From assembly GCF_006351965.1 (NCBI RefSeq), contig NZ_CP040932.1:2790001-2854000 (forward strand): a DNA stretch of 64,000 bases, read 5' to 3'. The stretch comes from Oceanicola sp. D3. GTDB lineage: Bacteria; Pseudomonadota; Alphaproteobacteria; Rhodobacterales; Rhodobacteraceae. The notes below the pieces were generated by a model. That model saw nothing but the letters and a program-made list of their open reading frames with translations, did no database searches and was not told the DNA's origin. Each line of letters begins with the position of its first letter. Positions within the stretch are counted from its first letter, which is position 1. The translations under genes were made by a program, and so were the position numbers. Of the stretch, positions 16,390 to 26,300 are shown piece after piece.

Positions 16390-19300
16390 TCAGAGCCCAG
16401 TCGGGCATTTGAACTCGGTGAGTTCGTTCATGAAGAAGGGGTTCACGGCGGAGGCGAGCGTGATCTTGTAGGCGATGTGGCGCCCGTCGATCGTGTAGCG
16501 CACGGCGATCACATTGCCCGAAACCTTGGGCCGCCCGGCATTGAGGAACTTCACGAAAGCCCAGCTTCCGCCCTCGCTCATGTTCGACTTGCGCCCGCGC
16601 ATATCTGGCGTGAAGACCAGCTCTACATTGGCCCCGGCCATGCTGCCCGGCCAGGTCACATTGGCGGGCGTGTTGCCCTTCTTGCGGGTGAGGATGACCT
16701 GACCGTTGATGGTGAGCTGCGCCGTCTCCACCGCGCCGTGCAGCGAGGTGGGCGAAACTTCCATGTCGATCTGCGGAATGCCCCCGCCCGTCGGGAAGAA
16801 GGCATCGCGGATCTCTGCCGCCCGCTCAAATTGCTTGAGCGTCGAGGTCGAAAGCTTGCCAGCCAGCGGGCCGGTATCTTTCCACGTCCAGTTGCCGCCG
16901 CTCGTGTCGGCGAACTGGCTGAGGTTTTCGAGGAAGAAACGGTCGATCACGCCCTGCGGCGCGAAGAGGCGGGCAAAGTCGACAAGGCCAACCTCGCGCG
17001 CGCTGTTCTTGGCAAACGGGAACTTGCTGTCGATCGCGGCCTGGCACACCTGCGTCACCTGCTGGTTCAGCAACTCGTTGAGCCGGGCGACCGAGGTATT
17101 GGCGGCATCGCCCTCAAAATCGTCCACCGCCTCCTGAATCATCCGCTCCATCGGCTTGGGCAAACGCGAGCTGGCCTGCTTCAGCGCGCCCAGCTTGGCG
17201 GGCAGTTCGCGGTCGGCCACCTCGGGGAAGTCCACGGCGGTGATCAGCGTGCGCTGCATGTCGCCCAATGTCTGGATCAAGAAGTCGATCCGGCGTTGCG
17301 GCGGGTCACCGATCAGCAGGTCATGCCAATCGGCGTAATAGGCCTCGATCTCGGCCCCCGGCAGGCGGGTCTGGCCGCCGCCGCCACCGGAGGAGGACGC
17401 CCGATCCTGACTCTTGCGGAAGGCCACGTCGAGGCCGATCCGGGCAAGGCCGGACTGACGGTTGATAAAGATCTGCGCGGCCCGCTTGCCAAACTCGCCG
17501 CCCGCTTCGGCGGCCTTCCCGGCTGCGGCGTCCGGGTCCATCCCGGCGGGCGGCTCGTCGGCGCCCTTGTTGTATTCCGCCGTCAGCGAGGTCTCTTCCA
17601 TGATCTCGGTGGTCAGCAGCAAAATCGGCGAAGTGCGCGGGGCCGAGGCTGCCGCCAGCGCCTGATAGGAGGGCCTGTCGGCGCTCATCGGGCGCAGCTT
17701 GACGAGGCCAAGCACCCTGTCCCACTCCTCGATCCAATCGTTGGTGTAGCGCTTCAGCAGGATCGGCCCGAGGCCCTGGATCTGGTCTTCGATCTGCGCA
17801 TCGGCGGCGTATTCGCCCATCACCCACTGGTCCTCCAGCAGGTTCTCGGCAATCTGGCTGAGCTGGGGCAGGAAGAACTCGTGGAAGCCCGCATAGGTGT
17901 AGAGCGGCGAAATCACCAGATCATCCAGCGCCCGCCCGTCGACGCTTTCAAACACGAGGTCAGCATCGCGCCCGCCCCGGCCTGCGATGGTGAATGGCTC
18001 GATCCCGGCAAACTCGGCGGTGGCGAGGATGAGGCTGTAGGCCTGATCTTCCACGTTCATCCGCGCCAGCAACCGCTCGCCCTGATCAATCAGCGCCCCA
18101 TTCAGCTCAAAGCTCGGCTGCTGCGCGGCGTCCAGCTCCAGCATGGCCACCAGATGGCTTTCCAGAGCGGCGCGGGTCTCGGGGTTGGTGCCCGCATAGG
18201 TGTTGCGCCGCCAGTCGTCGCGGAAGAAGCCGATGACCAGCTCGTCATCGCTCTGCGGCGCGAGGTTGCCCAGCAGTTTGTACACCTTCAGCGTCTTGTA
18301 GACGGCCAGCACCTCACCGGTGCGAATGAAGTTTTCGAGCTGTTGCTCAAGTTGCAGGATCAGCCGCGAGCGGAACATCCGCTCCAGCGCCTGCCGGTAG
18401 GTGACGGTGGCCGCAGAGCGCACCGAACCGCGCTGGCTGAGGCCGAACTTCTCGCTGAGCGGCGCTTCGGTCTCGGTGTCGGCATAGCCCATCGGCATGT
18501 TGCGCAGCATTTCGAGGTGCGGCAGCACGGTGAGCAGGTCGATATCTTCGACCTTGCCAGAGCCGATCTCGTCGCGGGCCTGAAGCTCGTAGTTGGAAAT
18601 CGCCGCCTCTGCGGTGTCGATCAGCTGGCGGTTCTGATAAAAACTCAGGCCCCAGAGCCCGAGCATGCCCATGGTGGCCAGCACGATGAGGGTAATGGTC
18701 GAGTAGCGCCAGATCGCGGCGCGGCGCACGGCGCGCTTGTCGGTGCTCACCCATCCGGCTTCGGCGAAGATCACCTTCTTCAGCAGGTCATGCAGGAAGA
18801 AGCTCTTCGCCTTGCCAGACATCTGGCCTTGCGCCATGCCGCCAAAGTTGCGCTGCATCGCGCCCAGCACCTGGTCGATCGGGGTGCCTTCCTGGGTGCC
18901 GGAGGTAAAGTAGAAGCCGCGCAGGTTGGCCGCCACCTTGTAACGCGTGTGCCCGAAGACCCCGCGCATGAAATCGCCCAGACGGTCGCGCAGCATGGCG
19001 ACCTGCCCGGGGAAGGAGAAGATGGCAATGCGGTTGATCCCGTCGGGCTCTTCCTGCAGCCGGTCCGTCACCTCTTCGGAGAGCCGGTTGACCAGCGCGT
19101 CATACTCCTCGTCGAAGCGCTCGACGGTTTGTTCCTTCTTGCTCTCGGTCTGGAAGGTATGGCCCCAAACCTTCTGGCGGCGGCTCTGCGAGAAGGAGTT
19201 GAAGAACTCCATGAAGCCGCTGATCAGATCGGCCTTGGTGAACATCACATAGACCGGGAAATCCACCCGCAGCTCGTCGTTGATCTCATTGAGGCGGGCG

Positions 19301-19986
19301 CGGATGATTTCGGCATGGGCCTCGATCTCTGCCGGGCTCGCCGTCATCAGCTCTTGCAGGGAGATCGCCAGCATGACGCCGTTGATCGGCTGATTGGCGC
19401 GATATGTCTTGAGCAGCTTGAGGAAACTGGCCCAGCTTTTCTGGTCGGCCTCGGCGTCGCTGTCTTGCGTGGTGTAGCGGCCCGCCGTGTCGATCAGCAC
19501 CGCCTCTTCGGAGAACCACCAGTCGCAATAGCGCGTGCCCCCTACCCCGGCCACGGCCCCCTCGCCCTTTTCGGCGAGCGGAAACTTCACGCCGGAGTTC
19601 AGCAGCGCCGTTGTTTTGCCCGAGCCGGGCGGGCCGATGATGATGTACCACGGCAGATCGTAGAGAAAGCTCTTGGAGCCGCTGGACTTTTTCAGCACCT
19701 CCATCGCCTCGCCCATCTTCTCGCCCAGCACCTCACCATCGCCGGTCACTTCCTGCTCGGTCAGCGCGTCTTCCAGCGCCTTGGCGGCCCGGCGGCGGCG
19801 GATGAACTTGATGAGATAGACGGTGCCCACCGTGAGCCAGACCACGGCAATCATCAGGATGCGGACCCAGACCGGCTCAAACGGCGTCGCCTCGCCAAAG
19901 CCCACCAGTGGCAGCGCAAACCAGACCACCGCGAACCACAGCAGCAAGGACAGCACGACCAGAATTCCGATGATCCAGCGTTTCAT
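16390..19986 (-). CDS. tssM: T6SS membrane complex protein TssM (IcmF/VasK)
   Basis: A 1198-residue inner-membrane protein of the expected length. Two N-terminal helices (about 5-29 and 41-61) precede a cytoplasmic domain with an intact Walker A GPPGSGKT (118-125) and a Walker B-like VLIDTAGRYT. A third helix (around 427-449) leads to a large periplasmic region ending in the IcmF C-terminal domain. TssM with TssL, and usually the lipoprotein TssJ, forms the trans-envelope channel base. No tssJ is present, so the outer-membrane contact of the periplasmic domain must be made otherwise. The gene lies 58 bases after tssL. Confidence 0.95.
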   Translation of the reverse strand: MKRWIIGILVVLSLLLWFAVVWFALPLVGFGEATPFEPVWVRILMIAVVWLTVGTVYLIKFIRRRRAAKALEDALTEQEVTGDGEVLGEKMGEAMEVLKKSSGSKSFLYDLPWYIIIGPPGSGKTTALLNSGVKFPLAEKGEGAVAGVGGTRYCDWWFSEEAVLIDTAGRYTTQDSDAEADQKSWASFLKLLKTYRANQPINGVMLAISLQELMTASPAEIEAHAEIIRARLNEINDELRVDFPVYVMFTKADLISGFMEFFNSFSQSRRQKVWGHTFQTESKKEQTVERFDEEYDALVNRLSEEVTDRLQEEPDGINRIAIFSFPGQVAMLRDRLGDFMRGVFGHTRYKVAANLRGFYFTSGTQEGTPIDQVLGAMQRNFGGMAQGQMSGKAKSFFLHDLLKKVIFAEAGWVSTDKRAVRRAAIWRYSTITLIVLATMGMLGLWGLSFYQNRQLIDTAEAAISNYELQARDEIGSGKVEDIDLLTVLPHLEMLRNMPMGYADTETEAPLSEKFGLSQRGSVRSAATVTYRQALERMFRSRLILQLEQQLENFIRTGEVLAVYKTLKVYKLLGNLAPQSDDELVIGFFRDDWRRNTYAGTNPETRAALESHLVAMLELDAAQQPSFELNGALIDQGERLLARMNVEDQAYSLILATAEFAGIEPFTIAGRGGRDADLVFESVDGRALDDLVISPLYTYAGFHEFFLPQLSQIAENLLEDQWVMGEYAADAQIEDQIQGLGPILLKRYTNDWIEEWDRVLGLVKLRPMSADRPSYQALAAASAPRTSPILLLTTEIMEETSLTAEYNKGADEPPAGMDPDAAAGKAAEAGGEFGKRAAQIFINRQSGLARIGLDVAFRKSQDRASSSGGGGGQTRLPGAEIEAYYADWHDLLIGDPPQRRIDFLIQTLGDMQRTLITAVDFPEVADRELPAKLGALKQASSRLPKPMERMIQEAVDDFEGDAANTSVARLNELLNQQVTQVCQAAIDSKFPFAKNSAREVGLVDFARLFAPQGVIDRFFLENLSQFADTSGGNWTWKDTGPLAGKLSTSTLKQFERAAEIRDAFFPTGGGIPQIDMEVSPTSLHGAVETAQLTINGQVILTRKKGNTPANVTWPGSMAGANVELVFTPDMRGRKSNMSEGGSWAFVKFLNAGRPKVSGNVIAVRYTIDGRHIAYKITLASAVNPFFMNELTEFKCPTGL

Positions 19987-20044
19987 CTCGATACCCTTCC
20001 GCCCTTCGGGCGCATCTTTTTCAACCGGCGTCCCTCGCCGTTAC

Positions 20045-21739
20045 TCAGATCTGCTGCTCCAGCGTCTCTTCGCGCTGAATCATGATCTCCACCCGCCGGT
20101 TCTGGGCCTTGCCCTCCGACGTATCGTTGGAAGCAATCGGCTCGTCCTCGCCGCGCCCGTCCACCTCCACCCGCTCAGGGTTGGACAGCAGCGGCGTGAT
20201 GACCCCGGCCACGCTCTTGGCGCGGGCCACGGAGAGCTCGAAGTTGTTCTTGTACTTGCCCCGGCCCGAGAGCTTGTCGCTGTCGGTGTGGCCGATAAAG
20301 CGGATCGGGCCCGGCTCCTGCTCCAGCACCTGCGCAATATCTTCGCCCAGCGGGATGAACTCTTCCTTCACGTCAGCCTTGCCGGAATCGAAGAGGATGG
20401 AGTTGTCGAGCTTGATAACGATAAAGTCGCCCTTCACCGCAACGTCGATAGCGCCGTTGCCCGCGAAAGCCTCCTTCAGCCGGTCCAGCTGGCCGGTTTC
20501 GGGTGGCGGGGGCGGCAGCGGCGGCGGGGCGATGGGGCCGGAGGTGCGGCGCACCAGCTCGATCATCTCCTGCGGGTGCAGGTTGCGCATCTCGGTGGTC
20601 AGCGCGTTGCCCTCGGTGGTGAGCATCAGCCGCATCCCGAAGTAGCCGCCCGCCAGCACCGCAGATGCAAGGATGGCATAGGCCCAGACCGGCACCTTGG
20701 TGAAGCTGCGCCGCGCAGCCATTTCGATGCCCTTCCAGCGGGGCGAAATATCATCATCACCGCGCGACTTCACCCGGCGCAATGCCTCGTAGATGCCGCG
20801 CTTGATCTGGCCGAGCTTCACATCTCCGCCCTGCGTGGCGCGATACTGGCCCTCGAAGCCGAGCTGCATGCAGATCAGCATCAGCTCCAGCAGGTGATAC
20901 TTGTGAATCGGGTTCTGAAGCGCCTTGTCAACCTCCTGAAAGAAGCCAACACCCGCCGTCCGCTTGTTGAAAAACCGCGCCGACATTGAATACTGCAGCC
21001 AAACGCCCCGGTCGGTGCCGGGCAGGTTTTGCACGATGTCGTCAGCGGTGCCGCAGATGCAATACTTGGCAATCAGCGCATCGGTCTGGTCAACGCCGGC
21101 CTCCAGCATCCGCTCTTCGGAGGCTTCGATCTCTTCGGTGACGTGCTGCATGAGCGGCACGGCGTGCATATCCACAACCTGGCTGCGGAGCCGCCCGAAC
21201 AACACCAGCAGAGAGGCGCAGGAGGCCACGATGGGGTTGGCATCGGCCGACATGCCGGAAGTTTTGGCCGAGAGCGCCGCATCGAGGCTGATCTTCTTGA
21301 CCGGCGCACGCTGCACCGGCTCTTCCTTCCGCATCTCCGGAAAGAAACCTTCCTGCTTGGTCTGCGCGCCCAGCCACTGGCCGGAATTGTTGTGATCCTG
21401 CGGGCCGCCGAAGCCAGCTGATTGGCCGGGGGCCGGGCCGAAGCCCTGGCTTGGGGTCTGTTGCGGGGGTTGGCTTGTGCCCGGGCCGCCACCGCCGCCC
21501 CAAACATCACCGCCGCCCTGATCCTGCCCGCCGAACCCGCTGTCCTGCCCGCTGAAGCCACCGCCCTGCCCCGGCGGGGGCGGGCTGGCGGGCGGCGGGC
21601 TGCCCCATCCGCCCTGTGCGGGCATGGAGCCACCGATCACGGTTTTCTGAGAGCCGGGGCCGGTCGTCTTCTGGCCGCCGAACGCACCACCCGGCATGGG
21701 GCGGATCACGGTCTTTCCGGCGTCCTTCTCGTCGGTCAT
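20045..21739 (-). CDS. tssL: T6SS membrane complex protein TssL (DotU) with C-terminal OmpA/peptidoglycan-binding domain
   Basis: A 564-residue protein. I choose the ATG at 21739, whose start overlaps the tssK stop as TGATG; a TTG one codon earlier is less likely. The order is a Gly/Pro/Gln-rich disordered N-terminus (about 1-125) carrying KTVI at T10 and T33, the DotU domain (about 150-330), one membrane helix (about 347-366) and an OmpA-like domain (about 440-555) with FDSGKADVK, IRFIGHTDSD and NRRVEIMI. It anchors the T6SS baseplate in the inner membrane and should bind peptidoglycan directly. In Agrobacterium, phosphorylation of TssL Thr14 by PpkA recruits the FHA protein; the KTVI threonines could be the equivalents. 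Confidence 0.94.
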   Translation of the reverse strand: MTDEKDAGKTVIRPMPGGAFGGQKTTGPGSQKTVIGGSMPAQGGWGSPPPASPPPPGQGGGFSGQDSGFGGQDQGGGDVWGGGGGPGTSQPPQQTPSQGFGPAPGQSAGFGGPQDHNNSGQWLGAQTKQEGFFPEMRKEEPVQRAPVKKISLDAALSAKTSGMSADANPIVASCASLLVLFGRLRSQVVDMHAVPLMQHVTEEIEASEERMLEAGVDQTDALIAKYCICGTADDIVQNLPGTDRGVWLQYSMSARFFNKRTAGVGFFQEVDKALQNPIHKYHLLELMLICMQLGFEGQYRATQGGDVKLGQIKRGIYEALRRVKSRGDDDISPRWKGIEMAARRSFTKVPVWAYAILASAVLAGGYFGMRLMLTTEGNALTTEMRNLHPQEMIELVRRTSGPIAPPPLPPPPPETGQLDRLKEAFAGNGAIDVAVKGDFIVIKLDNSILFDSGKADVKEEFIPLGEDIAQVLEQEPGPIRFIGHTDSDKLSGRGKYKNNFELSVARAKSVAGVITPLLSNPERVEVDGRGEDEPIASNDTSEGKAQNRRVEIMIQREETLEQQI

Positions 21740-23076
21740 CAACTATTCTCCTGGATGCCCCAGATCTCCAGCTTGAGATCGGGCCAGTCGCCCGCAAAGT
21801 GCAGGCCGATCGCCGGGGCCGTCGAGAATTCGCGCCACATCGGGTTGTTCTTGTCGATCTTGAAGTAGACGTGGCTCGTGACCGCCCTGATCTGACGCGG
21901 CGGCATGGGCATATGCACCAGCTCAAGACCCGGCAGGTTGTTATTCACGATAGCATTCATCTGGGTGTTAGGTCCAACTTTGCAGAGCGCGGGGAACTGC
22001 TGCTGGATCTGGGTGAGCGGCTTGTCGGCGGCCACTTCCAGCACGAAGGCGGCATCGCGGAACAGATTGCGGTCCACCACCTTGGCCATGAAGCTGCCCG
22101 AACCGGGGCGCAGCTCTTCGACGTTGAGCCGCACGGCGCGACCCACATCGCGCGCCAGCAGGCGCTGGATATCGCGCACGATCGGCTCGAAGATCTCTTC
22201 GAGGTTGTCCTGGTCGTAGGGCGGATATTCGATGGCAAGGCGCTTCTCATCGAAGGTCCAGAGCTCGCCCACCAGCCGCAGGAACAGCTGATAAAGCTCC
22301 TCGGGGTGGATATACTTGCTGTTGCGATAGTGGCGCAACAGGCCGATCTCGCGGTTCAGCACCAGCAGCATGAAGTAGTCGGTCGCCTGAAGCCCGCCGC
22401 CCGAGGAGGGATCGGCGGCGAAACGTGCGAGGCTTTCGAGCTTGGTCTCGACCCAGCCCACCACGCGCTCGACCCAGCCGGCCACAACCGGATGGGCGTG
22501 GATGGTGAGCACCGGCGGCGCGAACTTTTCATCAAAGATCACCGTCTTGTCGCGCACTTCGACCACGCGGGCGAGCCGCAGGCAGTTGTAGCCCGGCTTC
22601 TCGGTCTTACGCACGTCAAACTCCACCCGCGGGTGGGCCACTTCGATATCCTGCTCCAGCCGCATGGCGGCGGTTGAATCGGCCACGGTCTCTGCCGAGA
22701 GGCGGTAGCGGGCCGAGCGCGAGGCTTCATCCTCGGTGCCCACTTCGCGCCCGTTCACCTGCACCATCGGCAGGGTCAGCCAAACGCTCTGGCCCTCGCT
22801 CCCCTCGGGGATGTCGATGGGCGGGGGCAACTGGCTGGTGCCGGGCATATCGAAGGGCGTGCCATCGGGGAAAATGCCGGTCGCAGAGCGCAGGCCGAAT
22901 TTCATCTGTTGGGCGACATCCCGATCAATCTCGATCTGGGAAAACCCCCATGGGTATGGGGAGGCCAACCGCGTGCGGGCCTCGAGCAATTTCTCGAAGT
23001 ATCTGTCGCTCTGTTGAAAATGGTGAGGCTGGAGAAACAGCCCCTCTTTCCACGCGACTTTAGAAAACCAGGACAT
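21739..23076 (-). CDS. tssK: T6SS baseplate subunit TssK
   Basis: A 445-residue protein of normal TssK length. It begins with the characteristic WKEGLFLQPHHFQQSDRYFE and carries the conserved YFMLLVLNREIGLLRHYRNSKYIHPEELYQ and VARDVGRAVRLNVEELRPGSG regions. TssK trimers connect the TssF/TssG wedge of the baseplate to the membrane proteins TssL and TssM. It is the first gene of the leftward arm tssK-tssL-tssM-tagF-pppA-ppkA. No good ribosome site precedes the start (the bases before it read CCCCTGA), which may limit expression. A short inverted repeat lies about 47 bases upstream. Confidence 0.95.
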   Translation of the reverse strand: MSWFSKVAWKEGLFLQPHHFQQSDRYFEKLLEARTRLASPYPWGFSQIEIDRDVAQQMKFGLRSATGIFPDGTPFDMPGTSQLPPPIDIPEGSEGQSVWLTLPMVQVNGREVGTEDEASRSARYRLSAETVADSTAAMRLEQDIEVAHPRVEFDVRKTEKPGYNCLRLARVVEVRDKTVIFDEKFAPPVLTIHAHPVVAGWVERVVGWVETKLESLARFAADPSSGGGLQATDYFMLLVLNREIGLLRHYRNSKYIHPEELYQLFLRLVGELWTFDEKRLAIEYPPYDQDNLEEIFEPIVRDIQRLLARDVGRAVRLNVEELRPGSGSFMAKVVDRNLFRDAAFVLEVAADKPLTQIQQQFPALCKVGPNTQMNAIVNNNLPGLELVHMPMPPRQIRAVTSHVYFKIDKNNPMWREFSTAPAIGLHFAGDWPDLKLEIWGIQENS

Positions 23077-23122
23077 TCAGGGGCTCGCAGCGCATTCCAA
23101 TGGTCGTTTCGCAATATACTGG

Positions 23123-23141
23123 CAGGATCAGTCCTATCCTG
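23123..23141 (-). promoter_or_regulatory. inverted repeat upstream of tssK
   Basis: Arms CAGGAT and ATCCTG (6 bases, perfect) are separated by seven bases. A TATATT hexamer that could serve as a -10 element lies three bases nearer to tssK. The repeat would cover the spacer of that promoter, so it is a possible operator for the leftward T6SS arm. The evidence is positional only. Confidence 0.3.
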
Positions 23142-23209
23142 AAAGGCACAAATAACTGACAGGGCCGGTAAAAGGCCCGGCACATGCTCGGGCACCTTGC
23201 CAGAAACAG

Positions 23210-23234
23210 ACGGGGTGCCGCAAGGGCACCCCGT
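23210..23234 (-). terminator. likely terminator of the giant autotransporter gene
   Basis: Perfect 10-base arms, ACGGGGTGCC and GGCACCCCGT, with a 5-base loop, begin 71 bases after the autotransporter stop. The following sequence on that strand (TCTGTTTCTG) is only moderately T-rich. The hairpin would separate the autotransporter transcript from the tssK arm. Confidence 0.65.
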
Positions 23235-23304
23235 TAATTGTCACGTTAAGCTCACGCTGCACCTCGGGCCCGGCGCGGGGCCTTTGCTGCGGCGCGCTTC
23301 GGGC

Positions 23305-26300
23305 TCAGAACTGCAACCGGATCTGCGCGGTGAGGCTCAGCGCCTCCACGTCATCCGAGAAGCGCCCGTCAACCCGCGCCGATGCGTTGAGCTGCTTGGC
23401 GCTGCCCACCTGCCCGTCGAGGATCTTGATGTAGCTCAGGCCCACCGAAAGTTCGCTGAAGTCGCCAAGCGGCTCGGTCGAGATCGGCAGCGCGGAAGAG
23501 CCACTGATATAGGTCGCCTCGAGCGGATCGGAGAAGTCCTTGTAGTAGGTCGCGGTGACGAACTGGTTGATCGCGCTGTCGCCCGCCTCGCCAATCACCG
23601 TGCGGGCCAGCGTGGCCCCGACAAAGCCGATCGAGGTGGTGTGATCTTCAAACACCATGCGACCCACTTCGGTGGTCTGGTCGCCCGGATCCCGCAGGAT
23701 CACGTCATCGGTCGAGCTCTTGGTGATCCCGAAGCCCCCGGTGGGTACCAGCGTCAGGCTGTCAGACAGCGGGTAGCTGTAGGAGATCGAGGCCGAAAGC
23801 GTGGTCGACTGGCTCTCCACATCTTCATCAAAGAAGCCCGCCGCCGGGGTCACCCCATCGGCCTGAAGCACCAGAACCGGGTTGTTGAAGGTGAACGAGG
23901 TCTGCTCGGTGCGCAGCTGCACGTCCGCCGTGTAGGCATCCTTGGCGAAGGCCAGATAGGCGCCCACGTAGGTCTGGGTGAAGTCCGTCTCGGTGGTCGA
24001 GAGCAGCGTGGTCGGCGTCGGCGTGCCGGAGGTGTAGTCGATGTTGAACACATCCTGCGAGGTCGAACCCTGATTGTAACCAAGGATCATGCCGCCTGCG
24101 ATGTCGAACGGACTGTCGGAGACATCAAAGCAGCCGTAGTCCATCCCCAGCGTCAGGCCGGCATAGTCGGCTTCCACCGTGGAGGGCAGATTCGACACAC
24201 CGTTGTTGGTGCGCGCCGTGCCGGTGGCAGAGCCCCCGGTGGCCCGCGCCCATGCGCCGGTGCCGCAGTTGTCGTCATCCTCATAGGCCAGGCCCGAAAC
24301 GAAGGGCGAGGACGGGCGGTTGACGATGGTGCCGATCAGCGACTGCACGAGGCCGATGTTGCCGGCAACGGCACCGATGCCCGCGCTCACGTCGGAGAGC
24401 ACATAGGCATCGCCCGACGACGGATCATAGACCGCGAAGTAGGCGGTGGCCCCGTTCACTGCGATCAGGGAGTTGTCGAAGGTCAGGTTGCCGCCCGACG
24501 AGCCTGCATTGAACAGCACGTAATCGCTCGGGTTGGTGAGGTTCCCCGTGAACACCGTGTCCGAGAACGACAAGGCCACGGTGCCCGAAACAGCCCCGCC
24601 CACCTGGATCGCCTCGTTGACAGGGTTGCCTCCCCCGTCCGCACCGGTGAAGGCCACCGTGCCGCCGGAGAAGGAGAGGTTTCCGCCCACCGAAAGGCTG
24701 TCAGCGCCAGCCGCCGACAGATCAATCGTGCCCGAGCTGGAAACATTGCCGCCAATCACGCCACCTGCGCCCTGCGCGGTAATGGTGCCGCCGTTGGTGG
24801 TGCCGCCCGTGGTGGAGAAACCGCCGCCCGCATCCAGCGTGATGTTGGAGTTGTTCACAAAGCTCCCGGTGATCGCAAGGCTCGACGCCCCGCCATCGAG
24901 GAAGCTGCCATCGTTGGTGAAGGTGCCAGACATGGTGCTGGCCCCATTGATGTTGAAAGTGTTGTTGTTGGCGAAGTCCCCGCCGATCGAGCCGCCGTTG
25001 GAGTTGAAGGTGCCACCGTTGGTCACCGCCGCATTGATCGCGCCGGTGTTGTCGATGGTGCTGCTGTTCACGAGGCTTGTGGCGTTGACCGTGCCGCTGT
25101 TGGTCAGCGTGGCGTTGTTCGTCACGGTGCCCACGTTGGCATCAGCACCTACGGTGCCAAGGTTGGTGAAGTCGTCGTTCAGCGTCAGCGTGCCCGCATC
25201 CAGCGTGCCCGTGCCCTGGTTGGTGGAGGCCTGTGCGATGGTCACGTCGCCCGAGGCGTTGAAGTCGCCGGAGTTGTCCAGCACGCCGTTGATCGTGCCG
25301 GTCACGGTGTTGACAACGCCCGTGGTGCCAATGGTCAGCGTCTCGCCGCTTTCGTTGCTCAGGGTGCCCGTCGCCGTCAGCGTGCCGTCATCCACGGTGA
25401 AATCGGTGTTGATGGTGGCATTGACTGCCGACAGCTCGAAGCCGCCGAAGGTCACCGCACCACCGTCTCCGCCGGTATCGTCCTGGATGAAGTCGCCGCC
25501 CACAGCGAGGTCGCCCGACATGACGATGGTCGCGCCATCCGTGTTGGTGACATCGCCCGAGACTTCAAGCGAGGCGGTCACATTGAACGTACCGCCATTC
25601 TGGTTGATCACCTCGCCGTCGATCCCTGCGGTCGTACCGGTGCCCTCGGCGTCCAGCGTGCCCTCGTTGGTCAGCGTGCCCGTGCCGCCGAGGTCGATGA
25701 GCCCTTCGCTGTCGACAGTCTGGCCCGAGGCATTCGAGAGGCTAACCGCCTCCAGTTCCGCGCCGGCCGACACGTTGATGGTGCCAACCGTGTTGGTCAC
25801 GGCGCCGGTCACGTCGAGCAGCCCGGCGCTTACCGTCACAACAGCACCCGCCCCGTTGTTTTCAACGCTGGCCGCACTGGTGGTGCCCCCGCCCGACTGG
25901 ATCAAAGCACCGGCCGCGCCGTTGGAAACGTCACCGGAGAAGGTGAGGTTGCCGGTGCCGGTGTTCTGGATCGTGCCGGTATTGCCAGTGGCCGTGGTCG
26001 CCTGAAGCGTGCCGGTGCCGGTGTTTTCAATCAGGTTGGCGTTGTTGTTGAGATCGCCGGAGAAGGTGGCATTGGCACCGTTCGACAGGGTGTAGGTGCC
26101 GAGGTTGCCATTCAACGTGGTGCCGTTGTGCGCAACGCCCGAGATGTTGATATCGCCGGTCGCGGCATTGTCGATTGCGCCTGTCGTGAGCGTGCCCGCC
26201 GTGCTGTTGATCTGCCCGTCGTTGTCGACGGCGTTGTCGACCGTGAAGATCGACGAGTTGTTCACGACACCGCCACTCGCAACCGTCAGTGTATCCGCAG

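Noticed and set aside
15127-20085. Open frame of 1652 codons on the plus strand
   Set aside because: It is antisense to tagF and tssM, which have clear family motifs. High GC with strong codon bias leaves the opposite frame free of stops. The translation is Arg/His/Gly-rich without any family feature.
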